A stretch of 64,000 nucleotides of DNA, taken from contig MU858098.1 in the NCBI GenBank assembly GCA_033297075.1, forward strand, positions 1 through 64,000. Reading direction: 5' to 3'. Numbering within the stretch: the first letter of the stretch is position 1; the number at the start of each line of letters is the position of its first letter. The position numbers were made by a program, and so were the translations under genes. Under the pieces are notes generated by a model, which saw nothing but the letters and a program-made list of their open reading frames with translations, had not been told where the DNA came from and made no database searches. Shown here in pieces: positions 34,300 to 45,478 of this stretch. The stretch comes from Rhypophila decipiens. Taxonomy: Eukaryota; Ascomycota; Sordariomycetes; Sordariales; Naviculisporaceae.

Positions 34300-36133
34300 G
34301 GTGTCTTGTGGTTGCGCTGCTTTGGACCCGAAAATTTGAGATGAGTTTGATGATAGACCGGACTCTCGATGAAAGCGGTTCGTCGGCTCTTTGTTCAGAA
34401 TCAGATCGAGCTTGAAGAAGCCAACAGAAGCTTTCGAGAAGTGCTTGTGATTAGTAATATGTTCACGTCTTACAAGTACTCGTGCTACGCCCCCACTTGT
34501 TGGGCCAGTCTCTGCTGCAGCAAGCAGCCAGCCCCAACAACTTTGTTGGAAGCAAAGTCAGGAATTGGAGACAGGAAGTGACCAATGAGTTTGGAACTGG
34601 TGGGTCATTTGCGAACAGAAAGAGGAAGGAGCAGCACTGGCGTCTTATACGTCGTACTCAGCGCGTGCCTCAGGTGACTTGACAGTCTTCGCACGGAGGA
34701 CCCTGCATCGCCCGATATCACTGAGACAAGATGTCCGGGATATCCGACCGGCCAGTCTCGCAACTACTAGGATCCATATAATTATACTGCAAGTTATGAA
34801 AAGGTTAACAGACACCCTGTTGTCAAGGACATCTCATAGGGCTTTGGCCCACCTGATAGACGTCGGCAATTATCGAGTCGATTCCAGTCCCTGTCGCACC
34901 TGAGAACAGGCGCGTGGGGAACCAGTTTGAGGAGCCCACCCCTGGCCAGTATTTTTTCACCTTTTCCACGCCCAACTTCCAAGTTAGTCATAATGCAATC
35001 AATTCCCGGAACATCATCAGGGTTCGTTAGAATGTCTCGCTCACCTGGTGCCATCTCTCCCCATGTTCATCTGTTACAACCCCTTCCTTGACGCAGAGAT
35101 GGATCCTGGCAATATTGCTCGCGTTGCCTGTCTCCTGGCCCGTCACACCATCAGGAACCGTCCACGTTCCTTCAACGGAACAGACAACTCGCCGTCTGAT
35201 ATGACAAATGCCGCAGTCGGTGCAAGGTGGCTCGCCTTCCCCCTCTTCTATCAGCATTGGTGATGTTCGTGATGATGAGCTCGTCATGTTTACAGGAGCC
35301 CGAGATGGCGAGGGGGTCGGTCACTTTGACTTCAGCGAAATGACATACAATGGCAACGTTACTCCAGTAGGATCTATAAGACAGATTGGGATGGTCATTC
35401 GAATTCCGGAATGCCCTGGTACTTATGACGCTGTGGTGAATGGTCGGATGCCGTGGTGTGATTGCGGCTGATGTTGAGAATCTGCACGAGGTAACTAATC
35501 CGCACCACAGGACGGGAGACCGCGTACGCCACAGTGCCCCCAATCATCAGTTGTGCTAGTGTCTGGCAAACCGTGGAGTGTCTCTATGCCCTTCCATTGG
35601 TAGCACCCGACGGATTGCGCAAGCCACATCACATTCTAGACCGCATTTCTGACGCCATGGGGTGATTTATTGCTCAATAGATCGGCCATTTCCAGAAGCC
35701 AACATGCTTTTCAAAAGAAGGTGCGCTTATTGGTTGTCCTGATGTTTGGCCTTCAGGAGGCGGAGCGTAGAAGTCAGTAGCTGGATAGGACAGGTTTTAG
35801 ATGTCAAGACCAGGATTCTTAACAAGACGAAGTGAACCAAGATAAGGCCGGTATGGGAAAAGAAGACCAGGTGACGAGGTTAAAAAAGTGATCAAAGGCA
35901 AGGTAGTCTTGATGCTTTAATGTCCCGATTCACTATATCAAACCCTGGCCCTCTCTTGTCCGAGGTTATTGGCATTGCCACTTTGTGGTCTTCTACGTCT
36001 TGACACGAAGTCTCATACCCGTACAAGATACTTCTGCGGTATTACTGCTGGAGAGTTGAAGAAACATACTAGAAATATCGAGGTAGATGCCAAGGTGATA
36101 CAATTAGATCCGGTTTTCCATCCAAATTTCATA
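34300..36133. other. gene-poor region with weak coding signal
   Basis: No recognisable gene. On the minus strand an 86-codon frame (35027-35287) contains a Cys-rich CTDCGICHIRRRVVC segment and reaches a possible GTGAGC donor near 35043. On the plus strand a frame at 35208-35471 overlaps it. One could be an exon of a small orphan gene, but I could not assemble a convincing model for either. Confidence 0.35.
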
Positions 36134-36135
36134 TA

Positions 36136-37957
36136 ACGTGCATGATATTAAGCGAGTCGCGCGCTTTTCAACGCAACACGCACCTCCCACCTCTACAGCA
36201 AATTCTACCACAACCAGCAATGGAAAATCCTTCCAAAGAGGCCAGAATACTCCTTGCTCTTCAAGCTATCAAAAATGACGAGAAACTTAGTATCGCAGCT
36301 GCAAGTCGCCATTATAACGTACCACCTTCAACTCTTCGCAACCGACGCGACGGTCGGCCTACACGACGCGATATACCAGCCAACTCACGCAAACTTACGG
36401 ATTTGGAAGAGAAAACGATTGTTCAGTACATAACAGAGCTATGTGCACGCGCATTCCATCCCCGGCTTTCGTACGTGGAAGATATGGCCAATCGACTGCT
36501 TCGCGAACGAGACGCGCCTCCTGTCGGCATCCGTTGGGCTCACAACTTCGTCAAACGCCAACCGGAACTTCGTACGCAATTTACGCGTAAGTACGATTAC
36601 CAAAGGGCCAAATGCGAAGATCCAAAAGTATTCCGCGAGTGGTTTACCCTTATATCTAATACTAAGGTCAAATATGGTATCCTCGACGACGATTCGTATA
36701 ACTTTGACGAGACCGGCTTTATGATGGGCATTATTATCCCTACTATGGTAGTTACTACCTCAGATGGCCGTGGCAGGGCCAAACAGGCCCAGCCTGGCAA
36801 TCGCGAGTGGGGAACAGTTATCCAGAGAGTAAACGCGTTAGGCTGGGCAATATCACCTCTCTAACTGGTATCGAGAGTGCAACCTCCCGGCCACCTGACG
36901 CATTGCAACAACCGACAATGGCTGGACTACCAATGAGAAAGGCATGGATTGGATTCGGCATTTTGATCTCCATACAGCATCTCGTACGAAGGGAATATAT
37001 CGGCTGTTAATTCTTGATGGCCACGAGAGTCACCACTCCGAGGAATTCGAGACTTACTGCCAGAATCACAACATTATTACACTCTGCATGCCTCCGCACT
37101 CCTCACACAAACTTCAGCCATTAGATGTTGGTTGCTTTGGGCCGTTGAAGAAGGCGTATAGCAAGGAAATTGAGGAGCTTATGCGTATGCGTATTACGCA
37201 TATTAGCAAGTTGGAGTTTCTTTGTTCGTTTAGGAATGCTTTTTTGGCCTCCTTTACAGAAGAAAGTATCCAAGGAGGTTTTGCCGGGGCCGGCCTAGTA
37301 CCATACGACCCAGAGAGGGTAATATCTGAGCTAGATGTGCACATTCGGACCCCATCACCCGCAGCCTCAAGCCCAGACATAGCACTACCTTGGCTCTCTC
37401 AAACCCCATATAACCCTCGAGAAGCCACTTCACAATCAGAGCTTATCAAAACTCGAATAGCCAACCACCAAAGTAGCTCTCTAACATCTATATTAACTGC
37501 TGTGGACCGATTAACTAAAGGTACAATGGCGGTAATGCACGAGGTCGCCCTTTTGCGTACGGAGGTCTCGGCACTACGGAAGGCTAATGAGGCATTTAGT
37601 AAGAGACGGAGAGCCAAAAAAAAAAACACGTGTACAGCTTGGAGGATCACTTACTGTACAAGAGGCATACGATCTACTAGATCAGAAGGCTGTGGGTGAG
37701 CGGGTAGCTCAGGAAATACGACAAAATGATGGTGGTGAAGGGGGGTCTCGTACGAGGATTCGATGCTGTGGCGTATGTGGCAAGCCTGGTCATAATGCAC
37801 GCACATGTGAGGAGGATGCAGAATCGTCAGATTCATCTATTTCTAATTCAGTAATAGTTATCTCCTAGTGTTGTGGTTGTGGAATTGAGGATAAATTTAA
37901 TAGGGTGGTAGGAAGCGCGCGACTCGCTTGTTTGCGCGACTGGCTTATCATGTACGT
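36136..37957 (+). mobile_element. pogo-type Tc1/mariner DNA transposon, inactivated
   Basis: A 1822-bp element. The ends are imperfect inverted repeats: left ACGTGCATGATA..., right ...TATCATGTACGT, each followed inward by a copy of AGCGAGTCGCGCGCTT. TA dinucleotides flank both ends (36134-36135 and 37958-37959), as expected for Tc1/mariner target duplication. The transposase inside is broken. Target site, HTH/CENP-B-like N-terminus and DDE core all agree with the pogo superfamily. Confidence 0.85.
36220..37868 (+). pseudogene. pogo-family transposase remnant with C-terminal CCHC knuckle
   Basis: Starts MENPSKEARILLALQ with a psq-like helix-turn-helix (LSIAAASRHYNVPPSTLRNR), a CENP-B-like DNA-binding segment and the first DDE block (YNFDETGFMMG). 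Near 36855 the frame is lost and a short part is missing compared with relatives. It resumes as WYRECNLPAT with a TGA at 36896-36898 where Trp is expected. The second and third catalytic blocks follow (LLILDGHESHH, PHSSHKLQPLDVGCFGPLK). A frame change falls at a run of 11 A (37616-37626), after which the C-terminus carries a zinc knuckle, CGVCGKPGHNARTC. At least three lesions are present, so it encodes no active enzyme. The element could only move with help in trans. Confidence 0.85.
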
Positions 37958-38124
37958 TATTAATATATAAAGAAAGATGTCTTTAGATAGTTAGTAACCT
38001 AGGGGTTCCTAGAGTAGATGTACTTTTTTTTAAGTGTAGGCCTGTATAGAATGTACAGGGTTAGGGTTATAGGTGGGAATACATTATCCTACTAGTAGTT
38101 AGGCAACGTTCTAATAGCAGCACT

Positions 38125-39381
38125 CTATAAAAGAGAGATCTCATAAAAGACATCAATATCGGGTAGATGACGGCTGCACACCATTCCCGTCTTGAGGCAA
38201 TGCAAACACCCAAAATTCACTCGCCTGGTTTCAATTCTCTCCGCAACGTGCTTCAACTTCATCTTGAGTCTCCGCTCCAGAGTCTGGGGGCAATTCAATT
38301 TGCCCAAGAAGTTCAAGAACCGATGGAGAGAAGATATAGCAATAAAGGGACGAAGGCCGGATCTCTGACTGAATATGGCTAAGGACTGTTCCTCGGCCAC
38401 GGGGTCGCCCTCGCCGGGCAAATACCGGAAAGATAAGCCCGAGGGTGAGGGTGGTATATCTTCTGGGTCATTGTACTTGGAAAGCTCAGCGATTGTCGCC
38501 ACACTCGGGTGCGGACCGTCCGTTGGCCAGACGCCGGGGTTCGCGTAGCCCCCCACCCGGGAGGAAATATAAACCAGTACATTGCGGTAGATGTCATGGC
38601 GTCGTTGGTTGAGATATCCGACGACGTTGTCTGCACCAAACAGCAGATGCTCCCTGAGCAGTTCGGTCGGTCCGTTCTCCGTGCCCAAAGGCTCATCATA
38701 CCACAGGAATAGCTCCCAAGCCAGTTTGCTGAACATTTCAGGGTGCTCAAAAACGTAGGACAAGACCAGGAGTCTCGACAGTGCCTGGATATCTTGGTCC
38801 ATTTCGGTTTTGTTTGTTGATGGGTAGATCCTGCCTCTACGGACAGGATCAGTCAGATCATCGAATTTAGTTTGTATCCAATCGAGACCGCGGGGCCCCA
38901 ATTTGCATTTATACTTGTCGCACATGATCGCCAGCTCCTCGAGGTCATCTGTAGGTGGTGTGAGACGTCTGTCGTTTGGGGCTCGAAGCCCAAACTGACC
39001 GTGGTGCAGGCAATCGAAGAGCAGGATTCCTGCCACGGCGTCATCCTCTGGTAGGTCCAGGGTGTATATCTCTCCTGCGGCCTTGGCCGATGCAAAGTCG
39101 GAGGCTTCTTTCGCCCATCCTGTGAGCATGATGTTGAACACGGGAGATGCCTGGATAAGGACATTGGAAGACACCTTGACCAGGACCTTGGTTGTTTCCT
39201 CCGTCTCAGCCTGAGAGAGACTATCGAAGGTTTCCGGTTCTTCTGGGGAGGTCGGTGGGTCTGCTGATGACCTTGTGTCTGGCTCGGGTTCATAGTACCG
39301 GTAGGCCAAGGATACCCACAAGTCCCCTTTCGGGTCAATAGTCGTGTCGCGAATTGGTGTCATTCTGTTTCGATTCTCCAT
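38125..39381 (-). CDS. BTB/POZ-like domain protein
   Basis: A 418-residue frame starting MENRNRMTPIRD. An acidic, Pro-rich leader precedes a BTB-like fold: VLVKVSSNVLIQASPVFNIMLTG, then LPEDDAVAGILLFDCLHHG and LEELAIMCDKYKC, the pattern of the large fungal BTB-domain group. These proteins are expanded in ascomycetes and mostly uncharacterised; some may be Cullin-3 adaptors, which is not shown here. The C-terminus has a Cys/His cluster (CLHCLKTGMVCSRH). The same frame extends to an upstream ATG at 39522, but that part is AT-rich and unlike the domain, so I prefer 39381. It ends about 165 bp from the dead pogo element, with no sign that the insertion damaged it. Confidence 0.75.
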   Translation of the reverse strand: MENRNRMTPIRDTTIDPKGDLWVSLAYRYYEPEPDTRSSADPPTSPEEPETFDSLSQAETEETTKVLVKVSSNVLIQASPVFNIMLTGWAKEASDFASAKAAGEIYTLDLPEDDAVAGILLFDCLHHGQFGLRAPNDRRLTPPTDDLEELAIMCDKYKCKLGPRGLDWIQTKFDDLTDPVRRGRIYPSTNKTEMDQDIQALSRLLVLSYVFEHPEMFSKLAWELFLWYDEPLGTENGPTELLREHLLFGADNVVGYLNQRRHDIYRNVLVYISSRVGGYANPGVWPTDGPHPSVATIAELSKYNDPEDIPPSPSGLSFRYLPGEGDPVAEEQSLAIFSQRSGLRPFIAISSLHRFLNFLGKLNCPQTLERRLKMKLKHVAERIETRRVNFGCLHCLKTGMVCSRHLPDIDVFYEISLL

Positions 39382-40700
39382 GGAGTTCGAGAGGCGTGCT
39401 GCATGGGAGAGTGTGTTCCGTGGCTGTCGGACCCGTAGGTAGCTGTTCTTGATGGTAGAGTGAGAGAAGAGGTTCGTGATGTAGAAATTTAGACTATTAC
39501 TATATATAGCTGTGCGGATCATCCTTATTGTAGTTTGACTTTTTTTTGCAATACCTGAACCATATTTCTACATGTATGCTGTTCCTCATTTGCCACCAAA
39601 GTTTATACAAGCTTTGCCACTTGGTGGAAAGCTTGCCGCTCTGCGGGAGACAGTTCATGCAAAAAGTTTTGAGTTGAGAACCTTTGGTAGGTTAAAAGGG
39701 CTTCTCATTGAGGATGGCTTCGTTTGCGTCACCAGCTGTTGCGGTTGATCCTGTATCAGGAACGCGACCGCTAGAACCACCGTCTCCCTGGCTAAACCCA
39801 CTGTCTTGACCTTCAATATGGTGTCCCAGGTCAATAACATAGTAAATTTACAAGTACCTAATTAGAATACATGTCTCGACTAGCTGGAGGAACTGCTTTA
39901 ACTGGCTTGAATGAATACCTTGACTAGCTCGAATAAATGCCTTAAAGGCCAAGACGGTGGTTTTAGCCAGGCATACGGTGGTTCTAGCAGCGGGTATCAG
40001 GAAGCAGATCAACAGCCACGCGCCTCCTCCTCCACCGCCCAAGCTCAAATTCCGGGGCCCATACGATGTAGACTTTGACTAGACTTCCCCATGCTTGACT
40101 GGAAAGGTTTCGCATGCAGTGGAATAACGCAGTTACGGTATCGAAGGTCTAAGATCGGGATAAAGGAAAGTTGGTAAGTGAAACAGGGTACCGTTGGTGT
40201 TCTTTCGACTTGCTCGTCTTGCAGAGCATCACTCCTGCTCGGTGATTTTGTTGTTGGTTCTTTTTCCGGTAAAACGGATCTAGCAAGAGAACGATGCTAG
40301 TTAAATGATTGGATATTAAAAGACTGCAACAAGCATGGGTTGTGAAGGCTGCCAAACGTCGTGACGTACAGCGACGATTGCTGCTTTTGTGGAAATTTCA
40401 ACCAGGCCAACAGCTGGAATCGAATTCTTCCGAAGCGAATACCTGGCTTCGGGGTGTCCGGAAGAGCTCAAAGTGGCTGTCAGGGCACCTCCACCTTAGG
40501 GACTCGAGAGTCCAGACCAAACAAGAGCAGCAGCGAGCTTCAGCACGACTTGGCCAATCCCCACCCCAGAAGCCGCACCATAAGAAGGGGTCGTCTCCCC
40601 CACGGTGCTCACCCCTGCTACCCATCCCCTCGGTAACAGGGCAGACGGGACGGATAAACCACTGGAACTGGCCTCCTTCTCAACAAATTCACAGAGACAT
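39382..40700. other. intergenic DNA with degenerate minisatellite
   Basis: No gene is supported. Around 39846-39960 there are several degraded copies of the CTTGACTAGCTCGAATAAATGCC unit found in better shape at 50.1, 54.5 and 60.5 kb. Confidence 0.5.
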
Positions 40701-40876
40701 GGTCATGTAGCTCAGCGGTAGAGCGTTGCAAGTGAAGTAGCCGGCGACCTGAAAAGGGGTTCGTTTGGTTTACGGGCGCGGAGGGCACTGGATCCATGTA
40801 TCCCATGAGCGATGCTGGGAAGGTGTCCTCCAAACCCAACTTGCAAAGGCTGTAGGTTCGACTCCTACCATGACCA
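40701..40876 (+). tRNA. tRNA-like gene with an approx. 104-nt insertion in the anticodon loop
   Basis: Acceptor stem GGTCATG/CATGACC (7 of 7 pairs), D-arm GCTC...GAGC, anticodon stem TTGCA/TGCAA, and T-arm GTAGG-TTCGACT-CCTAC are all intact, with discriminator A. The internal Pol III A box (TAGCTCAGCGG) and B box (GGTTCGACTCC) are near consensus, and a run of seven T follows within 15 bp. The anticodon loop is split by 111 nt (40731-40841), so an intron of about 104 nt is implied. The loop's flanks do not give the standard U33, so I cannot assign the anticodon. It is either an atypical intron-bearing tRNA or a tRNA broken by an insertion. Confidence 0.55.
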
Positions 40877-42183
40877 AACTTTCCTTTTTTTGCCTTCCCG
40901 TGCAGCTTCCAACCATCCCATTTTATCGCCATCTTGAAGGCAGACAGACTCTCGCACTTTGGAGGGGAGGAAGGCAATCACGAAGACGATAGGTGTCTTC
41001 CCTTCCGTAACACTGCAACGCAGACTTGTATTCGTATCTTGCCATAATTCTCTTTGCGTTGTCAAGCTGTGCATTCGGTATGCACTCATCTATCTGCAAC
41101 AGTTTTATATCTCATTCCGCAGGTCATTGTCCAGCGCCATAACCAGCATACAGCGCGAACAGTGACCGTTCAAAAATACCCAACCTATCACTGCACTTTT
41201 TGCACTGGTAATCATTTCGATGTTCCTGGCAGTTTCTACAGATGAAGAACGGGGCTCTCACCATACCCGCACCGGCTCAATCAAAGTTCTATTATATCTA
41301 GGGGCTCTTAAGTTGCATTCAGTGATACCGGCCGGTGAGCTTCCTTCACACGATTCAGGAATCTGGCATAAGGTGCAGGATGACCGTTGATTTCTGGCTC
41401 AAATTTCAAGTTCCCAGCATCTCAGCTCTCCCCCGTCCCTTGACGGTGTCACGTCACTGCAAAATAACATTCAAGGTAAGCAACTCTCATGTATTTGCTA
41501 AAAGGTGTGAACGTAATGTACTTAGCAATGTCGAGCGAGAGAACTCACTGTGGAGAAGAAATCGTAATACGGTACACAATTCTTGAGTCCATTTACCTAC
41601 CCCCCCTCCCCCTCCCGGTTGTTGGTCCACCTTATGGTGAGCATGGAAGGTGCAGGTGAGAACCAAGGCTTCTGAAACTTATTCTGACCGGTTGTCGGCA
41701 TCATCCCATCTCCATGCTTGATTTTCCGCAGAGACATCACACCCTGCTTTCAAACCCTCGGTTTCCTCTTCCTCAGAGCGGTCACTGGTCACACCTGCCA
41801 GAACCTCCTGCAGCACATTCTGATGTCTCGAGTCAACGTTTCCATTCCTCTTTCATGGTTCCGAATCTCCCCACTTTGAACACTCTCCTTCTTTCTGTAG
41901 CATGCTGCAGCCTTTATCCGTACTCGATTCTGTTTTCAAGTGTTAGTGCACAGTGCTGCTGAACCCGTGCACAGTGTGGATCATCCCCTGCTTTGGAATT
42001 AGTGGCCAATCATTACCAAGCCTTTTTTTCCACTGTAGCGACACTGACGCGATCACCTCCTCAATCTCAGTCTCAGTTCATCACGCGCATGCCGTTCAGC
42101 AAGAGTGAGGATTGACGCACTCAGTTCTAGTTTCTGTTATATGCACCTTTCCGAAAACTCAACTCCGTGGCGGAACCTACAAG
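40877..42183. other. intergenic region upstream of RecQ
   Basis: 1.3 kb with only short frames. It holds the RecQ promoter. I see no other feature. Confidence 0.4.
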
Positions 42184-44993
42184 ATGGACGAGTTCTACAC
42201 AGATGACGACGTGTTCGAAAACCTGGACGAAGCCACGCTCGCCGATCTCGAGTGCTACTCGGATGACGAGGTTTTCGATGATGTGGACGAGTCGGAGTTC
42301 CTGGAACTTGAGCGACCAGCTAAACGATGCAAAACGGAAGGGCAAAATCCAACACTCACGCCACATGTCAAAACGGAAGATCTGGATGATGACGTTTCAT
42401 TACCAAGTCTGCCTTTTCGCAATCCAGGTCATCTTGAGCTGGCAGAACGCCTCCTGAAAGAAAATTTCGGCTACAAGTCCTTTCGGCACGAGCAAGCCGG
42501 CGCAATTCAGACCATCCTCGGGGGCGAGAATGCGCTCGTGATCTTCCCGACTGGTGCGGGAAAATCACTTTGTTACCAGGTATGGTCCCCAACGCCATTC
42601 CTTCTAGAATGAATCTTGGAGACAGAATGAAGCTGAAACTCATTTTCAGATCCCTGCCATCGCCTTTCCCGAACTGGACAGGATCGAGAATACGCGACCG
42701 CCCGACCTCACGGGCATCACGCTCGTCGTGTCACCGCTGCTAGCCCTCATGAAGGATCAAGTGGAATCTATGGTGAGACGGGGCATAGCGGCCGAGAGCT
42801 TGGACTCGTCCAAACCATGGGCCGGCCAGCAAAGCGTGTACGCCCGGTTGCGCAAATCTCAACTGGACCTTCTGTATGTGGCTCCTGAGAGATTGAATAA
42901 TGAGCTCTTTTTGGAGAATCTCAAGGCCGTTCGGGGTGGCATCAGGCTCCTAGCCGTGGATGAGGCACATTGTGTCTCTGAGTGGGGCCACTCTTTCCGA
43001 CCAGATTACTTGAAAGGTTGGTAATCCTCAACGTCGACAAGTTGCTCCTCTCGATATCCCATGCTGATCACTATTCCTTGCAGTTGCCCGGTTCGTCAAA
43101 GAGATCAATGCCGAGCGTGTCATTGCTCTCACCGCAACAGCCACGCCAAGGGTTGCCATTGATATTGCCGAAGCCTTTGGTATCAAAGAGTCCTGTATAT
43201 TCAAGACATCTCCATACCGCCCAAAGTCAGTGAGAGCTTGCAAGATGTTCCTTTTGGGGCTTTTCTATCTTTCTGCTAACCAGGGCACTCAAATGCTCAG
43301 CCTTTATCTAGATGCGATGACAATCAATACTCCTGCGGTTGATTCGGTAAAAGATTACATGAACATGATTTCCGGTTGTGAGGATCCTGAAACAGAGCGG
43401 AGATTTCAGGAATTGGTTTGCTGGTTAAATACACACCCAGGCCCTACCCTCATCTACGTGGCGGTTCGAGAACAAGCCGAGGCTCACGCAAAGTACCTTG
43501 TCAGAAAAGGCTTCAGAGCCGCCCCGTTCCATGCAAAACTAAAGACGGAGAAGAAGAAGGAAGTCCAGGAAGGCTTCATGTCGGGCGCTATCGAAGTTGT
43601 GAGTGACCCAACATTGCTTGGATATGCAGTGTACAACTCCAAATCCTCAGTCGCTAACCACATTTTCGGAATGAAAGGTCTGCGCAACCATCGCTTTCGG
43701 AATGGGAATCGATAAACCAGACATCCGAAACGTCGTCCACTGGGACCTTTCAAACTCGATCGAGGAGTATAGTCAACAGATTGGACGCGCTGGCAGAGAT
43801 GGTCAACCTAGCTGCTGCATGTTTTACCTCGCACCTTCAGCTTTCCACCTCCGCCAACTCTTCGCTCGTGGTGATGTAGCATCTCGGCATTCGATCAAGT
43901 TACTAGTCGAGGATATTCTGCGTCGCACAAATGGACTACCAGTTGGGGCCATCGTCAATGTCAGCCACTTCTCCCAAGGCAAACGGTTTGACATCCAACA
44001 GAATACGATGGCGGTTATATACGCCACTCTGGAGCTGACCTTTGAACTACTACGAGCTACTACCCCAGAGTATTCAAATTACAGGTTCACTCCAGAGCCA
44101 AGCTATGCAACTCTGTTTACAGGTCACTGCACCCCGGAGGTCAAGGCGATCAAGGAATACGCAGTAAAGGACGGCAATGATCTTGAGCTTGATTTCAAGC
44201 GTGCCGCACGTCTCTCTGGTGCGAGCACGCTCGAAATCATGAAGACGTTGGACGTTTGGCAAGACAAGGGTTCCATCGATATCCTTAAGTATGGTATCGA
44301 GCAGCGATATTTTATCGTCAAGCAGCTTCCACAGACTCAAGAAGAGATTGACGAGGTCATCGACAAGGTATACGCGAATCAGCTGGCCAAGGAGCAAGAT
44401 TCCCTCACCCGTAACCAGCAGGTCATGGACCTCATCACTGGGGCTAGATGCTTTGCCGTCGCCCTGGCAGACCATTTTGGCATGGGACTTCCCGACAAGA
44501 AAGACAGTTGTGGACACTGCATATTTTGTGTCAAGGGGAGGCCAATCCAGATGCCCCGGAAACCTGACGTGGGTCCGGTAAAGGCTGCGACGATAAGAGG
44601 GGTCTTGAGGGCCACGCCGATTCGCGATGATCCCCGGTTCCTCACGCGGGTTGGGTTTGGGATGAGCAGTCCGAGAATCATCAGGGAGAAGCTGTCAAAG
44701 AAGGCTGTGTTCCGCTCGCTTGCGAGCTATGACTTTGATGTGAGTTTCCTTGCTCTGTCAATTGTGGATTTCTCTCTCTGGGATATGTGCTGACTATCTG
44801 GCTTGTGTAGGATCTGTTGAGAGAATTTACCAGGGCTTGTCAGGTGGCCGGTTTCAGGAATGCAGTCCCTATGGTTCAAGGAATGCTCCCGACGCAGGAA
44901 CCTTCGCTCCCACAGCCGCCCCCACCTAGAATGACCAGGGCTCCCCCTCGGGGCATGCTGCTGACACCGGAACCGTCGTTCGCGCAACCATAG
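42184..44993 (+). CDS. RecQ-family ATP-dependent DNA helicase
   Basis: Six exons (42184-42579, 42650-43016, 43084-43225, 43301-43598, 43678-44739, 44811-44993) give 815 residues. An acidic N-terminus precedes the motif-0 region ([10 protein letters not shown]), Walker A FPTGAGKS (Lys127), the DEAH box [14 protein letters not shown], the TATATP motif and motif [12 protein letters not shown]. The RecQ-C part has the zinc site Cys...CGHCIFC and a winged-helix region. No HRDC domain is visible, so the layout is closer to RecQ1/RecQ5-like enzymes than to the long Sgs1/QDE-3 type. The role is 3'-5' unwinding in recombination and repair, in the nucleus. The C-terminal 60 residues are Pro-rich and encoded by a separate exon. 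All helicase motifs are kept, so it is probably functional. Confidence 0.88.
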
Positions 44994-45478
44994 CCCTAGC
45001 GACTTCATCGACGGTGCCCGTTCCCATTCGCCTTGTGTATATATATTCATCCACATCATATACCCGACTTCTGGACCATTATGATCTTACCGATCTATGG
45101 CATTTTCCATCATTTACATTATCAGACTCTCACCTTCATTTGTTTCAGCAGGGACAGGAACGAGATATTGGTGATATTGATACCCATCATCCGAACTCAT
45201 TCGGTCACGGATTTACTTGTGGTTCCCTTTTGTTCATGGTAGCTGGTTGTGAATATATCCCATGTCACCAAGGAGTCAACTGCCCAGTTCTTTTGTCAGA
45301 ACAATACAATAGTTGAGACGTATTGAAGATATTAAACAAAAAAAGTCTTTCCGATCTCAAGTCAAACGGGGTATCCTAGCGAGCAAAATGAAATCAAGCA
45401 CATACGATGGATCCAGACAACCCCACACCGCCAGGAAGCATCACCATAACAACAAGAAAACGCCAAATACCCATCGCC

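Noticed and set aside
35027..35287. Cys-rich 86-codon frame on the minus strand that might be a small gene
   Set aside because: It overlaps an equally long opposite-strand frame, has no family resemblance, and I found no clear second exon.
6821..38070. TTAGGG-like words (6821 CCCTAACCC, 38060 GGGTTAGGGTT)
   Set aside because: Single short occurrences, not arrays; no interstitial telomere is supported.
42982..43233. Apparent frameshift in RecQ near 43200
   Set aside because: A second reading of the sequence restored one continuous frame through [11 protein letters not shown]; the gene needs only ordinary introns.
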